64,000 nt of DNA from Myxococcota bacterium (lineage in GTDB: Bacteria; Myxococcota_A; Polyangia; Palsa-1104; JAEUJZ01), in NCBI GenBank assembly GCA_025057315.1, contig JANWXW010000159.1, positions 1 to 64,000 of the forward strand. The letters run 5' to 3'. How positions within the stretch are numbered: the first letter of the stretch is position 1; the number at the start of each line of letters is the position of its first letter. The translations under genes were made by a program, and so were the position numbers. Below, piece after piece: positions 1-8,368 of the stretch. The notes under the pieces are model-generated. The model searched no databases. It was not told the origin of the DNA and worked only from the letters and a program-made list of their open reading frames with translations.

Positions 1-1
1 G

Positions 2-133
2 CGCTTCCGCACCGACTGGAACCTGATGGACAAGCGGACCCTGGTGCTCCAGGGGGCGGCCTGCGAGCAGTTCAAGAACACCGACCAGAGCACGCTGACG
101 GCCGAGTTCCCCTGCGGCACCGTCCTGTTCTGA
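2..133 (+). CDS. C-terminal end of a truncated gene, possibly a vWA-type surface protein
   Basis: The reading frame is already open at the window edge and stops with TGA at 131-133, giving the last 43 residues of a protein whose start lies upstream. The tail contains LQGAACEQFKN followed by FPCGTVLF, a two-cysteine ending similar to that of vWA-domain surface proteins of Myxococcota. That resemblance is from memory and is not decisive. It converges on the ceramidase-like gene across 117 bp in which no clear terminator was seen. Confidence 0.5.
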   Translation, partial: RFRTDWNLMDKRTLVLQGAACEQFKNTDQSTLTAEFPCGTVLF

Positions 134-250
134 CGCGCACCGGTCAGGACGCTGCCACCCCAGAGCTCACCGCGAGGCTCTCTGTCCCTTCTGCCGGGCT
201 CTCCTGCCAAGTTCCCCCCTGCTTGGGTGGGCAGAACCACCCCGGCCCTG

Positions 251-1942
251 CTACCTGGGCTCGTTGGGGCGTCCGTCTAGGATGAGCTGCCGCATCGTGC
301 CCACGATGTGCGGCTCTGCCAGCGGCCCCAGGGAGTTGGTTTCCTCGTAGTGGTCGCCCGGTGCCTGCTCCAGGTAGGGCCGACGCTCGTGCAGCACGAA
401 GTTGAACCGCGGCAGGATGTAGCCGACAAAATCCATGGTCAGACCCCAGGTCATGCGATGCGCCCGCTCGCCATCCATGATGTCGATGAGGTAGGGCGGC
501 CGCGGCGCCCGCGACAGGTCCGCGGCATTGGGTTTGCTGAGGTCGATGAGCGGATAGGTCCCCGAGCGCGACCCATCGTACCCACCAATGAACAGCTCCG
601 GGTGCAGCTCACCGGGGTTGGTGATGATGGAGGCAGGGCCGAGCTGCAGGTAGGCCACTCGGGTCTCGATGGAGGGCAAGTTGTCCTCGTCGATAGGCCG
701 GCTGGCGTCATGGCAGCAGTAGGCGCGACGGTAGATCTTCAGCATGGCGGCGAGGTGAAATTTGCGGTTGGCAACCTGGGCAGCGAAGCGCGCCGTGCGA
801 AAGGACAGGCGCGCAGCCGGACCCGCCACGGTCCTAGCCCCGGGGTCGGCCATGGCCATGAGCGCAAAGCCAGCCACTGCCTTGCCGATGGCCTCGGCTT
901 TGGGAAAGCCCTTTTCGCGGATGATCCGGCCGTCGGCGTCCTGGGCCTCGACCCGCCCGGGGCCGATCTGGCCACCCAGGGCGCCGGAGACGTACACCAC
1001 CGTGCCGCCGCCACGCTGCTCGACCCTTTCGCGCAGGTAGTGGACAAAGTCCGAGGTGATCAGGTGGTTGCTGGCCCCCACGGCCTCGGGGTGGTGAGCC
1101 CAGTTGATGAGCGTGGCCAGGGGCGTGACCTGCCCTTGGGGGCCAATTTCGCTAAATTGCATCGTGTGTAGCACGTTGTCAATGATGACCGGGTCGCGCG
1201 TATCGCTCACATAGCGACGCATGTCACCGTCGGCGTCTTGCACCGCAATGGAGCCCAGTGTGACCCGCACCGGCCTGAGGCGGCGCACCGCTTCCTCCAC
1301 CGCGGAGGCAATGGCCCGGCGAACCCGCTGCTGGTAGTGCTCGTTGACGCCGTAGGTGAGCGGGTCAGGCCCCCATCCCCCGACGAGGTCGGCGGTCTGA
1401 TGCAGATGCGTGGCGTGCAGCAGCAGCAGGTCGATGCCCAGAGCTGGATCGAGGAGCTTTTCCACCTCTTCGGTCTCCTCCAGGAACAGGCCCAGCGTAT
1501 CGACGGAAACCAGCACCACCGTGGTCTGGTTTTGGCGCAGGGCCAAGGCGCGCGCCCACACGGGATCGTGCACGCCGAGCGCCAGCCGCCCGGTGCCATA
1601 GCCGGCGATCCAGTACGCATCAAAGCGTCCGTTGCCGTTGCGGTCCTCAAAGGGCTCGTCGGCATCGCGGAGGCGGTTGCCGTTGCGGTCCTCAAAGGGC
1701 TCCACCTGGGGCGTGATGTCGCGGATGGCCACACCTGCATACAGGGTGCCATCGCCCACGTCCTCGCAGCCCGGCGAACCGGGGCAGCGCTTCTCGACCT
1801 GGAGCGGCAGCTCATCCGGGTCAAGCAGACCCGGAGGTAGCCGCATGTCGGGCGCAGCCGGCTCGGGGGCAGGCTCCTCTTCGGGGGTGCAGGCAAGGGA
1901 ACACACCAGCAGCAGGGGCAGCAGGTGGCGCGCAGCAGGCAT
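251..1942 (-). CDS. Neutral/alkaline ceramidase-like lipoprotein
   Basis: A 563-residue protein. The ATG at 1942 is chosen because GGAGG lies 6 nt upstream and it starts a lipoprotein signal peptide with lipobox S-L-A-C (Cys18); the open frame extends further but that part has no coding character. After an acidic, Pro-rich linker comes a domain starting near residue 68 (YAGVAIRDITP), the usual opening of the neutral ceramidase N-terminal family. HATHLH at 176-181 matches the family's zinc-binding His motif. Ceramidases hydrolyse the amide bond of N-acylsphingosine; the substrate here is not established. Residues 81-108 hold two copies of EPFEDRNGN, Asp/Asn-rich loops that look calcium-binding. 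It is divergent from the deacetylase gene across 178 bp. Likely anchored in the periplasm or outer membrane. Confidence 0.75.
   Translation of the reverse strand: MPAARHLLPLLLVCSLACTPEEEPAPEPAAPDMRLPPGLLDPDELPLQVEKRCPGSPGCEDVGDGTLYAGVAIRDITPQVEPFEDRNGNRLRDADEPFEDRNGNGRFDAYWIAGYGTGRLALGVHDPVWARALALRQNQTTVVLVSVDTLGLFLEETEEVEKLLDPALGIDLLLLHATHLHQTADLVGGWGPDPLTYGVNEHYQQRVRRAIASAVEEAVRRLRPVRVTLGSIAVQDADGDMRRYVSDTRDPVIIDNVLHTMQFSEIGPQGQVTPLATLINWAHHPEAVGASNHLITSDFVHYLRERVEQRGGGTVVYVSGALGGQIGPGRVEAQDADGRIIREKGFPKAEAIGKAVAGFALMAMADPGARTVAGPAARLSFRTARFAAQVANRKFHLAAMLKIYRRAYCCHDASRPIDEDNLPSIETRVAYLQLGPASIITNPGELHPELFIGGYDGSRSGTYPLIDLSKPNAADLSRAPRPPYLIDIMDGERAHRMTWGLTMDFVGYILPRFNFVLHERRPYLEQAPGDHYEETNSLGPLAEPHIVGTMRQLILDGRPNEPR
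1631..1702. repeat. 27-bp direct repeat inside the ceramidase-like gene
   Basis: An exact 27-bp repeat occurs at 1631-1657 and 1676-1702, a period of 45 bp or 15 codons. On the minus strand it encodes the duplicated EPFEDRNGN loop. The exact identity at DNA level suggests a recent duplication or conversion rather than old convergent evolution. Confidence 0.85.
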
Positions 1943-2120
1943 GGGCGACCTCCGGGATGCTCGTCCAGGGCCACAAGGGTCACGAAGGAGGGCACCATAC
2001 CATGGGCCCCAGAAATCTTGAGAAGCTGGACAAGTTGCGCAAACATAGAACCGACAGCTTGAGGCCATCGACAGGCACGCAGCACATGGCCCCGGGCCAG
2101 CAGGGGAGAGAGAGGGACCG

Positions 2121-3134
2121 ATGAGGCGACTGAGGACTGCGGTGCGCCAAGCCCTCCTAGCACCTGTGGGGAGAAGCGGCCTGCCCGCCGTGCTGCAGCG
2201 GCTGGTGTTCCGCCATGGGCTTACCATCGTTGCTTACCACGGCCTGCTATGCGACCCGCTGCCGGTGCCAGACTGGTGCTTCCTCGACGAGCAAGACTTC
2301 CGCCAGCAGGTCAGCTACCTGGGCCAACGGTTCCTCACCTTGCCGCTGGAGGAGGCGGTGGAGCGGCTGCAGTCGGGGCGTTTGCACCGGCCCGCAGTGG
2401 CCATTACGTTCGACGATGGGTTTCAAAGCGTCCATGATCTGGCTCTGCCCATCCTGCGCACCATGGGCCTGCCGGCGACGGTCTTCCTCAACACCGGCCT
2501 GTGCGGCACCGAGGACACCGTGTGGTTCTGCCGCCTGCACCGGGCCCTGTGTCGGACCGGACGCCGGGAGGTGCGCTGGCGCGGCGTCCGTTTGGATCTG
2601 CGAGACGTGCACCGACGCAAGTCGGCCTCTGTTGTGCTGCAGGCACAGCTGAAAGAGCTGGCGCACGACGAGATGCTCGCCGAGACGCGACGTCTAGTGC
2701 AGCAGCTGGGCGATGACCCGGACGAGGCCGTACCACCCGGATCGCCCTACCGCATGCTCAGCAGGGAGGCCATCGCCACCATGGTCTCGTCCGGGGTGTT
2801 CAGCTTCGGGGCGCACACCCACAGCCACGCCATCCTCACCCGGGTGAGCACCGAGCGTGGCCAGCAGGAGGTGCTGCGCTCGGTGGACAGCGTCGCTGCG
2901 CTCACTGGCCGCCCCTGCCGTAGCTTCGCGTACCCCAACGGCCGGCGGCAGGACTACGACCATCAGACCATCAGTCTGCTGCGCTCCCTGGGCGTCCGCC
3001 TCGCCGTCACTTCTGTCCCCGGCCCCAACGTCTTTGGGACGCCGGTCCTGGAGCTGTGCCGCTATGGCATCGGCCATGGTACGAGCATGGCGCACTTCCG
3101 CTGCCTGGTTCACCATATGATGCACCTCTCGTGA
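2121..3134 (+). CDS. Polysaccharide deacetylase (NodB-type)
   Basis: A 337-residue carbohydrate esterase family 4 protein. The metal and catalytic aspartates sit in TFDDG at 96-100, and the HTHSH motif at 232-236 supplies the metal histidines. FAYPNG follows near residue 265. These enzymes remove N- or O-acetyl groups from polysaccharides or sugar-lipid intermediates. A GA-rich Shine-Dalgarno stretch precedes the ATG. The inserted region at about 130-215 is Arg/Cys rich and lies between the two metal motifs. The stop overlaps the GTG start of the next gene (GTGA), so the two are probably translationally coupled. There is no signal peptide, which suggests a cytoplasmic or membrane-associated role in building an exported glycan. 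Confidence 0.85.
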   Translation: MRRLRTAVRQALLAPVGRSGLPAVLQRLVFRHGLTIVAYHGLLCDPLPVPDWCFLDEQDFRQQVSYLGQRFLTLPLEEAVERLQSGRLHRPAVAITFDDGFQSVHDLALPILRTMGLPATVFLNTGLCGTEDTVWFCRLHRALCRTGRREVRWRGVRLDLRDVHRRKSASVVLQAQLKELAHDEMLAETRRLVQQLGDDPDEAVPPGSPYRMLSREAIATMVSSGVFSFGAHTHSHAILTRVSTERGQQEVLRSVDSVAALTGRPCRSFAYPNGRRQDYDHQTISLLRSLGVRLAVTSVPGPNVFGTPVLELCRYGIGHGTSMAHFRCLVHHMMHLS

Positions 3135-4966
3135 CGAAACGAAGTTCGGCCCTCCAAGACGGCGTGGTGACCGGGTCGGCATTGCCCCGTGCGACCCCGG
3201 CCCCGAGCGGGCCGCTGCGCATCTTGCTAACCGATGCTCAGGAGCTGGCCGCCCTGGGTGCCCTGCGGTCGCTGGGCCGGGCTGGCCACGAGGTCACGCT
3301 GGCCTACCCTGCCCAGCTGCGGCCGCCGGCAAGCGTCCGCTCACGCCACTGCGCGGCCACGCTGTGCCACCCCGATCCATGGCGAGAGCATGCGGCTTTC
3401 CGTGCCTGGCTCGCTGATGTTGCACGCAGCTATGACGTCGTGCTCCCGGTCAGTGAAGCCTGCATCGCGGCCGCTGCCAGCATCAGGCGCCTTACCCCGA
3501 CGGGTGCCCGCCCGCTGTGGCTCATGCCGTCGGATGAGTCCCTCCGCTACACGCTGAGCAAGTACCGTGCGACCGAGGCAGCTCAGCGCCTGGGCCTGCT
3601 CACGCCGCGAACCGTGTTTGTGACCGACGGCTCCGCGGGGTCTACGTTCAACGACGATCTGAGCGGCCTGCGCTACCCGCTGGTGGTCAAGACGGACAAC
3701 CATCTCGATGGCCATGGAGCCTACCGCAAGGGCGGCACGGTGATGGCCTGCCGTCCAGAGGAGGCGGCGGCGCTGCTTGCCGAGTGCCGCGAGTCCGGTG
3801 CGGCGACGTTGGTGCAAGAGATGGTGCCGGGGCACGGCGCCGGCGCGTTTCTGCTGCGACACCAGGGGCAGGTGCGGCTGCGCTTTGCCCACCGTCGCCT
3901 GCACGAGGTCCCCTGGAGCGGAGGCTTTTCCTCCTTCAGGCAGAGCGTGCACGACCAGGAGGCGCTGGCCCAGGCCGAAAGGCTGCTGGCCGGCATCGGC
4001 TACCAGGGCGTGGCGATGGTCGAGTTTCGCCGCGGCTCGCTCGATGGGCGCCTGTACTTCCTTGAGATCAATGGACGTCTGTGGGGGTCGCTAGCGCTGG
4101 CGCTGCACGCGGGCGTGGACTTTCCACTTCATTTGCTAGAAGCAAATCTTGGCCGAGAGGCCGAGCCCGTGCCCAACTACCCCGCGGGGATGCGCTGCCG
4201 CAACCTGTTTCCCGGCGAGATCCTCTACCTCCGGTCGGTGCTGCGGGCGCGCGTGGTGCCGGGCCTGCCACCGCCCCCGGACCGGCTTTCGGCCCTGTGG
4301 GAGTTTGTATGGCTGTGCCTGGACCCGCGGGTCAGACATGACCATCTGTGGTGGAGCGACCCCCTGCCCGGCATCGATCAGGCCCTTCACATGGGTCGTT
4401 TCCTGCTGGACAAGCTAGGCCAGGCGGGCTGGCGCACCCTGGAGCGGCAGTGGACCCGGCGGCGCCTCCTTCCCCGCATGAGGGACCGCCAGAGGCTGGG
4501 GGCGCTCCCGCCCGGGGGGAGCATTCTGTTTCTGTGCTATGGAAACATCTGCCGTAGCCCTTTTGCCGAGGCATACTGGAACCGGCGCCTGCGCGAACTG
4601 GGGGCCGCGGGGCCGCGGGCGCTATCGGCTGGGTTTCATCCGCAGGCTGGACGCTGCAGCCCGAGCCGTTTTGCCATGCTCGGACGCTGCCTTGGGGTGG
4701 ATTTGACATCCCACCGCTCTCGCGTGCTCTCCGCCGAGATGGCGCGGGCCGCAGAGGTTATCTTTGTCATGGATCTCGACGACGTCCGCTCTCTGGCCAA
4801 GCTGTGCGCGGACGTCCTGCCGCACACCTGCCTCCTAGGCCCGTTTGCGCCATCTGGCAGGCCCGAGATCGCCGATCCCTATGGTCTGGAGCCAGCACAG
4901 GCATTGCAGGTCTGCCAGGATCTGGCGGCGGCCCTGGAGGGGCTTCTGCAGCATGTCGTGCGCTGA
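3131..4966 (+). CDS. ATP-grasp ligase fused to low-molecular-weight protein tyrosine phosphatase
   Basis: A 611-residue protein. The GTG at 3131 is chosen because it overlaps the preceding stop (GTGA); the frame is open further upstream inside the deacetylase gene. Residues 20-430 form a carbamoyl-phosphate-synthase-like ATP-grasp domain: an N-terminal preATP-grasp region (LAALGALRSLGRAGHEV), PLVVKTDNH for nucleotide binding, and FLEINGRLWGSLALAL for metal binding. From about residue 463 a complete LMW-PTP domain follows, with P-loop C469-Y-G-N-I-C-R475-S and the general-acid Asp582 in ADPYGLEP. ATP-grasp enzymes join carboxylates to amines; LMW-PTPs dephosphorylate tyrosine, often on bacterial exopolysaccharide kinases. 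Coupling to a deacetylase suggests modification and control of an exported glycan. The substrate of either half cannot be read from sequence. Confidence 0.85.
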   Translation: MTKRSSALQDGVVTGSALPRATPAPSGPLRILLTDAQELAALGALRSLGRAGHEVTLAYPAQLRPPASVRSRHCAATLCHPDPWREHAAFRAWLADVARSYDVVLPVSEACIAAAASIRRLTPTGARPLWLMPSDESLRYTLSKYRATEAAQRLGLLTPRTVFVTDGSAGSTFNDDLSGLRYPLVVKTDNHLDGHGAYRKGGTVMACRPEEAAALLAECRESGAATLVQEMVPGHGAGAFLLRHQGQVRLRFAHRRLHEVPWSGGFSSFRQSVHDQEALAQAERLLAGIGYQGVAMVEFRRGSLDGRLYFLEINGRLWGSLALALHAGVDFPLHLLEANLGREAEPVPNYPAGMRCRNLFPGEILYLRSVLRARVVPGLPPPPDRLSALWEFVWLCLDPRVRHDHLWWSDPLPGIDQALHMGRFLLDKLGQAGWRTLERQWTRRRLLPRMRDRQRLGALPPGGSILFLCYGNICRSPFAEAYWNRRLRELGAAGPRALSAGFHPQAGRCSPSRFAMLGRCLGVDLTSHRSRVLSAEMARAAEVIFVMDLDDVRSLAKLCADVLPHTCLLGPFAPSGRPEIADPYGLEPAQALQVCQDLAAALEGLLQHVVR

Positions 4967-4989
4967 TGGAATGCAGCGTCCAAGGTATC

Positions 4990-5883
4990 ATGATAACGAT
5001 GCGTGCCCTCATCGTCTTGCTCCTGGTGGGGAGCTGCAGCCGTCTTCCGCTGCCCCTGGAGGATCCCGCCAAGGAGCGGGAGATGAGGCCAGACCAGCTG
5101 GACCTGGGGGGTGGAACCACGGACCTGCGCCCCCCCACCGGGGGCCGCCCCGAGGACGTGGTGGTGGTCATGGCCAGCCGGATGCGCGGCTTCTACACCA
5201 GCGTCAACAACACCGGCACTCTGGCATTCGAGGCCGGCCCGGGCGCCCCACCGCTGGCCCTGGGGGCGCTGCGGATGCGCACCGGTTCTGGCGATGGCCC
5301 CAACCTGGGCGGACGGGCGGTGCTGTCAACCGGCCTGCTGTCCAGGAGGCTGCTGCGCGACCTGGATGCACTCGCCTACAGCACCTACGTGCGACCGACC
5401 TCCATGGCTGCCACCCACCTGGCGCCGGGCCTCAGCCTCCACCTGGACCTCGATGGGGATGGCGTGCGCGACACGACCCTGGTTTTTGAACCCGCCAACG
5501 CGCCCCAGCAAGGGAGCGTGCGCCGCGGGGCGTGGCAGAACTGGGACGTGCTCCAGGGACGATTTTACTTTACGCAGGCCACTGGTGCCTTCTGCGCCAT
5601 GGCCTGCTTGGCGAGCCTGGCCGAGGTCCTCGCAGCCCATCCCCTGGCCACCATCGTCGATGCGGAAACCGAACCTGGCACGGCCCTATGGGCTGGCCAG
5701 CGGACAGGTAGCTCCTGGGCTGGCTTCGACGGCGCCGTGGATGCGCTGGTGGTCAGCGTCCGCGGCCGCAGGGTGCACTACGACCTAGAGCCAGAGGCCG
5801 AAACATGCCAGGGCACGGGCTATACTACATCACAGCGGCCGATCTTCTGGAACGTCACCGACTGTGAAAACTACCACCAATAG
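4990..5883 (+). CDS. Exported lipoprotein of unknown function
   Basis: A 297-residue protein that follows the ATP-grasp fusion by 23 bp and is probably cotranscribed. The ATG at 4990 (AAGG upstream) or the ATG at 4999 gives a short hydrophobic signal with lipobox V-G-S-C. The mature part starts with an Asp/Pro/Glu-rich linker. It then has a DLDGDGVRD loop at about residues 154-162, which could bind calcium, and four cysteines in the C-terminal half. I do not recognise the family. It may act on or bind the surface product of the two genes upstream, but only position supports that. Confidence 0.65.
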   Translation: MITMRALIVLLLVGSCSRLPLPLEDPAKEREMRPDQLDLGGGTTDLRPPTGGRPEDVVVVMASRMRGFYTSVNNTGTLAFEAGPGAPPLALGALRMRTGSGDGPNLGGRAVLSTGLLSRRLLRDLDALAYSTYVRPTSMAATHLAPGLSLHLDLDGDGVRDTTLVFEPANAPQQGSVRRGAWQNWDVLQGRFYFTQATGAFCAMACLASLAEVLAAHPLATIVDAETEPGTALWAGQRTGSSWAGFDGAVDALVVSVRGRRVHYDLEPEAETCQGTGYTTSQRPIFWNVTDCENYHQ

Positions 5884-5904
5884 CCAACGGGAGCCGCTGA
5901 CCTG

Positions 5905-5931
5905 AGCCAGGGACGGGCTGCTGCCCTGGCT
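5905..5931 (+). terminator. Possible transcription terminator hairpin
   Basis: AGCCAGGG at 5905-5912 and CCCTGGCT at 5924-5931 form a perfect 8-bp stem with an 11-nt loop, 21 bp after the lipoprotein stop. There is no T-tract, so intrinsic termination is uncertain. Confidence 0.35.
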
Positions 5932-6033
5932 ACTCGATATCGATGGCCATGTCGCTAGCAGCCGACAGCCGTGGTGTCGCGGGCGTCCATCTCAGCATCG
6001 GCATATCCGAGATCTCATCGGTAGATGAGGCAA

Positions 6034-6231
6034 TCAGGCGTAGGGCAAAAGGCGCTTGATTTGCTTTTCGTTCGATGGGTGAACAAGCTTGGTACCGCGC
6101 AGCTTGCGTTTGCGCTTGCTCGATTCGTGCGTCAGCAGGTGGCTTTTGTGCGCCCGTTTGTGCTTGATGCGGCCGGTAGCGGTTACCTTGAAGCGCTTTT
6201 TGGACGCCGAGTGGGTCTTCAATTTGGGCAT
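6034..6231 (-). CDS. rpmI: 50S ribosomal protein L35
   Basis: A 65-residue basic protein beginning MPKLKTHSASKKRFKVTATG, the standard L35 sequence, with KHKRAHKSHLLTH following. It is a small component of the large ribosomal subunit. AGAGGAG lies 7 nt before the ATG. It sits 42 bp downstream of thrS on the same strand. The usual partners infC (normally before it) and rplT (normally after it) are not here; rplT is at 48 kb. Confidence 0.97.
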   Translation of the reverse strand: MPKLKTHSASKKRFKVTATGRIKHKRAHKSHLLTHESSKRKRKLRGTKLVHPSNEKQIKRLLPYA

Positions 6232-6273
6232 GAACCGACTCCTCTGACTCCTATATCGTGCACTTCTCCTTGC

Positions 6274-8058
6274 TCAGTCCGCAACCGGCGGCGGCTGTGC
6301 CTCGGCAGCAAGCTCGCGGGCGAAGACCTCCAGCGGCCGCGCCTCGAGCTGTCGCCCGTCGCGAGTGCGTGGCGACACGGTGCGTGCTGCCACTTCCTTG
6401 TCTCCGATGACGACCATGTAGGGCACCTTGTCGAGCTGGGCACGCCGGATCTTGGCTCCGAGCTTGTCGCCGCTCAGATCCACCTCCGAGCGCACGCCGT
6501 GGCGGAGCAGCAGCTCGTTTGCCTCCCGCACATAGGCATCGTGCCGCTGTGACACGCCCAGCACCCGCGCCTGCACCGGTGACAGCCACAGGGGAAAGGC
6601 GCCAGCGTAGTGCTCGATCAGCAGGGCGATGAAGCGCTCGAAGCTGCCAAAGATGGCGCGGTGAATCACCACCGGCCGGTGCTCGGCGTTGTCCTCCCCC
6701 ACATAGGTGAGGTCAAACCGCAGCGGAATCTGGAAGTCCAGCTGAATCGTCGCGCACTGCCACTTCCGCCCGATGGCGTCGGTGACGTCGAAGTCGATCT
6801 TGGGCCCGTAGAAGGCCGCCTCGCGGGCCTGTTCGATGTAAGACATGCCGCGGGCCGCTAGGGTCGAGCGCAGGTCCGCCTCGGCACGGTCCCACAGCGC
6901 CGGGTCCCCCATCATCTTGGCCGGGTCACGCGTCGACAGCTTGACCTGGTAGCGGAGGTCGAAGGTGCGATAGACACGATCCACCAGGCCGAGCAGCTGG
7001 TCCATCTCGGCCGCCACCTGGTCCGGCGTGACGAACAGGTGCGCATCGTCCTGGACGAACTGGCGCACGCGCGTCAGCCCCCCCAGTGTTCCCGATGGCT
7101 CGGCGCGGTGGAGTACCCCTTGGTCGTGCATACGCAGGGGCAGCTCGCGATAGCTCCGCCGCCGCGCCCCGAAGAGCAGCATGTGGGACGGGCAGTTCAT
7201 GGGCTTGAGGCCGTAGACCTGCCCCTCGGCCTCCATGACGAACATGTTGTCCTGGTAGTGTTCCCAGTGTCCCGAGATCTCCCACAGCCGCTTGTTGAAG
7301 ATGAGGGGGGTGCGCACCTCGACGTAGCCGTGAGACAGAAGCAACCCCCGCATCCACTGCGACAGGGTGTTCCACAGCACCGCGCCGCGCGGAAGCCAGA
7401 AGGCGCAGCCCGGCGCCAGGGGCTCGAAGTGAATGAGCTCCAGCTCCCTGCCCAGCTTGCGGTGGTCACGGCGCCGCGCCTCCTCCAGCTGCCTCAGGTA
7501 GGCATCCAGCTCCTCCTTCGTCGGGAAGGTGGTGCCATAAATGCGCGACAGCATGGGGTTGCGCGAGTCGCCCCGCCAGTAGGCCCCAGCCACCGACAGC
7601 AGCTTGAAGGCCCCGATGCAGCCGGTATGCTCCACGTGCGGGCCCCGGCACAGGTCCACAAAGTCGTCGTGACGGTACAGGGTGATGGTCTGCCCCGGTG
7701 GGATGGCCTGCAGCAGCTCTACCTTGTAGTGCTCCCCCATGCTGGAAAAGAGCGCCAAGGCCTCTTCGCGGCTGACCTCCTCGCGGCGGAAGGGGTGCCG
7801 ACCCGCAGCGATGCGGGCCATCTCTGCCTCAATCTTGGGCAGGTCCTCTTCCGTAAAAGGCGTATCGACGGCAAAGTCGTAATAGAACCCCGTCTCAATG
7901 GCCGGACCGATCGTCACGCGCGCCCCAGGAAAGAGGCGCTGGACCGCATGGGCCATGACGTGCGCGGCCGAGTGGCGCATTGTCTCCAGCGGCGTGAGGT
8001 TGGGCACCCCGGCGTCCGTGGAAAAATCGTACGCGTCGCTGCCGCTCTGCTCGACCAT
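6274..8058 (-). CDS. thrS: Threonyl-tRNA synthetase, lacking the N-terminal TGS domain
   Basis: A 594-residue class II synthetase that charges tRNA-Thr. The editing domain has HSAAH at 29-33 and C137-R-G-P-H141. The catalytic core has zinc ligands Cys289 (MNCPSH) and His340 (DDAH), with the third His in the IHRAIFGSFERF segment. Motif 2 is the EPSGTLGGLTRVRQF region and motif 3 is GSFERF. The anticodon-binding domain ends the protein. Typical bacterial ThrRS has about 60 further N-terminal residues (TGS); here the editing domain starts almost at once. No Shine-Dalgarno precedes the ATG, which lies only 13 nt after the mature 3' end of tRNA-Val, so the mRNA leader must come from the tRNA transcript. 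rpmI follows. Confidence 0.96.
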   Translation of the reverse strand: MVEQSGSDAYDFSTDAGVPNLTPLETMRHSAAHVMAHAVQRLFPGARVTIGPAIETGFYYDFAVDTPFTEEDLPKIEAEMARIAAGRHPFRREEVSREEALALFSSMGEHYKVELLQAIPPGQTITLYRHDDFVDLCRGPHVEHTGCIGAFKLLSVAGAYWRGDSRNPMLSRIYGTTFPTKEELDAYLRQLEEARRRDHRKLGRELELIHFEPLAPGCAFWLPRGAVLWNTLSQWMRGLLLSHGYVEVRTPLIFNKRLWEISGHWEHYQDNMFVMEAEGQVYGLKPMNCPSHMLLFGARRRSYRELPLRMHDQGVLHRAEPSGTLGGLTRVRQFVQDDAHLFVTPDQVAAEMDQLLGLVDRVYRTFDLRYQVKLSTRDPAKMMGDPALWDRAEADLRSTLAARGMSYIEQAREAAFYGPKIDFDVTDAIGRKWQCATIQLDFQIPLRFDLTYVGEDNAEHRPVVIHRAIFGSFERFIALLIEHYAGAFPLWLSPVQARVLGVSQRHDAYVREANELLLRHGVRSEVDLSGDKLGAKIRRAQLDKVPYMVVIGDKEVAARTVSPRTRDGRQLEARPLEVFARELAAEAQPPPVAD

Positions 8059-8071
8059 GGAGGAAAGGAGG

Positions 8072-8143
<72 letters not shown>

Positions 8144-8160
8144 AGATGTCGGGTCAGGCT

Positions 8161-8190
8161 GTTCTAGTCTGATTGGCCGAGGGGAGTCAA
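8161..8190 (-). promoter_or_regulatory. Sigma70-type promoter of the tRNA-Val/thrS/rpmI unit
   Basis: On the minus strand TTGACT (8185-8190) is followed after 18 nt by TAGAAC (8161-8166). The tRNA 5' end is 17 nt downstream, leaving room for a short processed leader. This is the best two-box promoter seen in the window. Confidence 0.6.
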
Positions 8191-8368
8191 CTACAATCAT
8201 ACGCTTAGGAAGACCAGATCCTTCCCTTCCGCGCTGGGCCCCGATACCCCCCCTTCGCGCAGCAGCGTTGGGTTGGCACGAGACAGGGCCGGCGAACAGG
8301 GCCGCTTGTATCTTATCTCCGGGGGGACAAACCTGATCACTGACCTAGATATAAGTACAGTGCAACAC

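Noticed and set aside
2121..5883. Complete exopolysaccharide biosynthesis cluster
   Set aside because: Only a deacetylase, the ATP-grasp/phosphatase fusion and a lipoprotein are present. No glycosyltransferase, Wzx/Wzy or export ATPase lies alongside, so a full cluster cannot be claimed.
6232..6273. Possible infC between thrS and rpmI
   Set aside because: Only 42 bp separate the two genes; there is no room for IF3.
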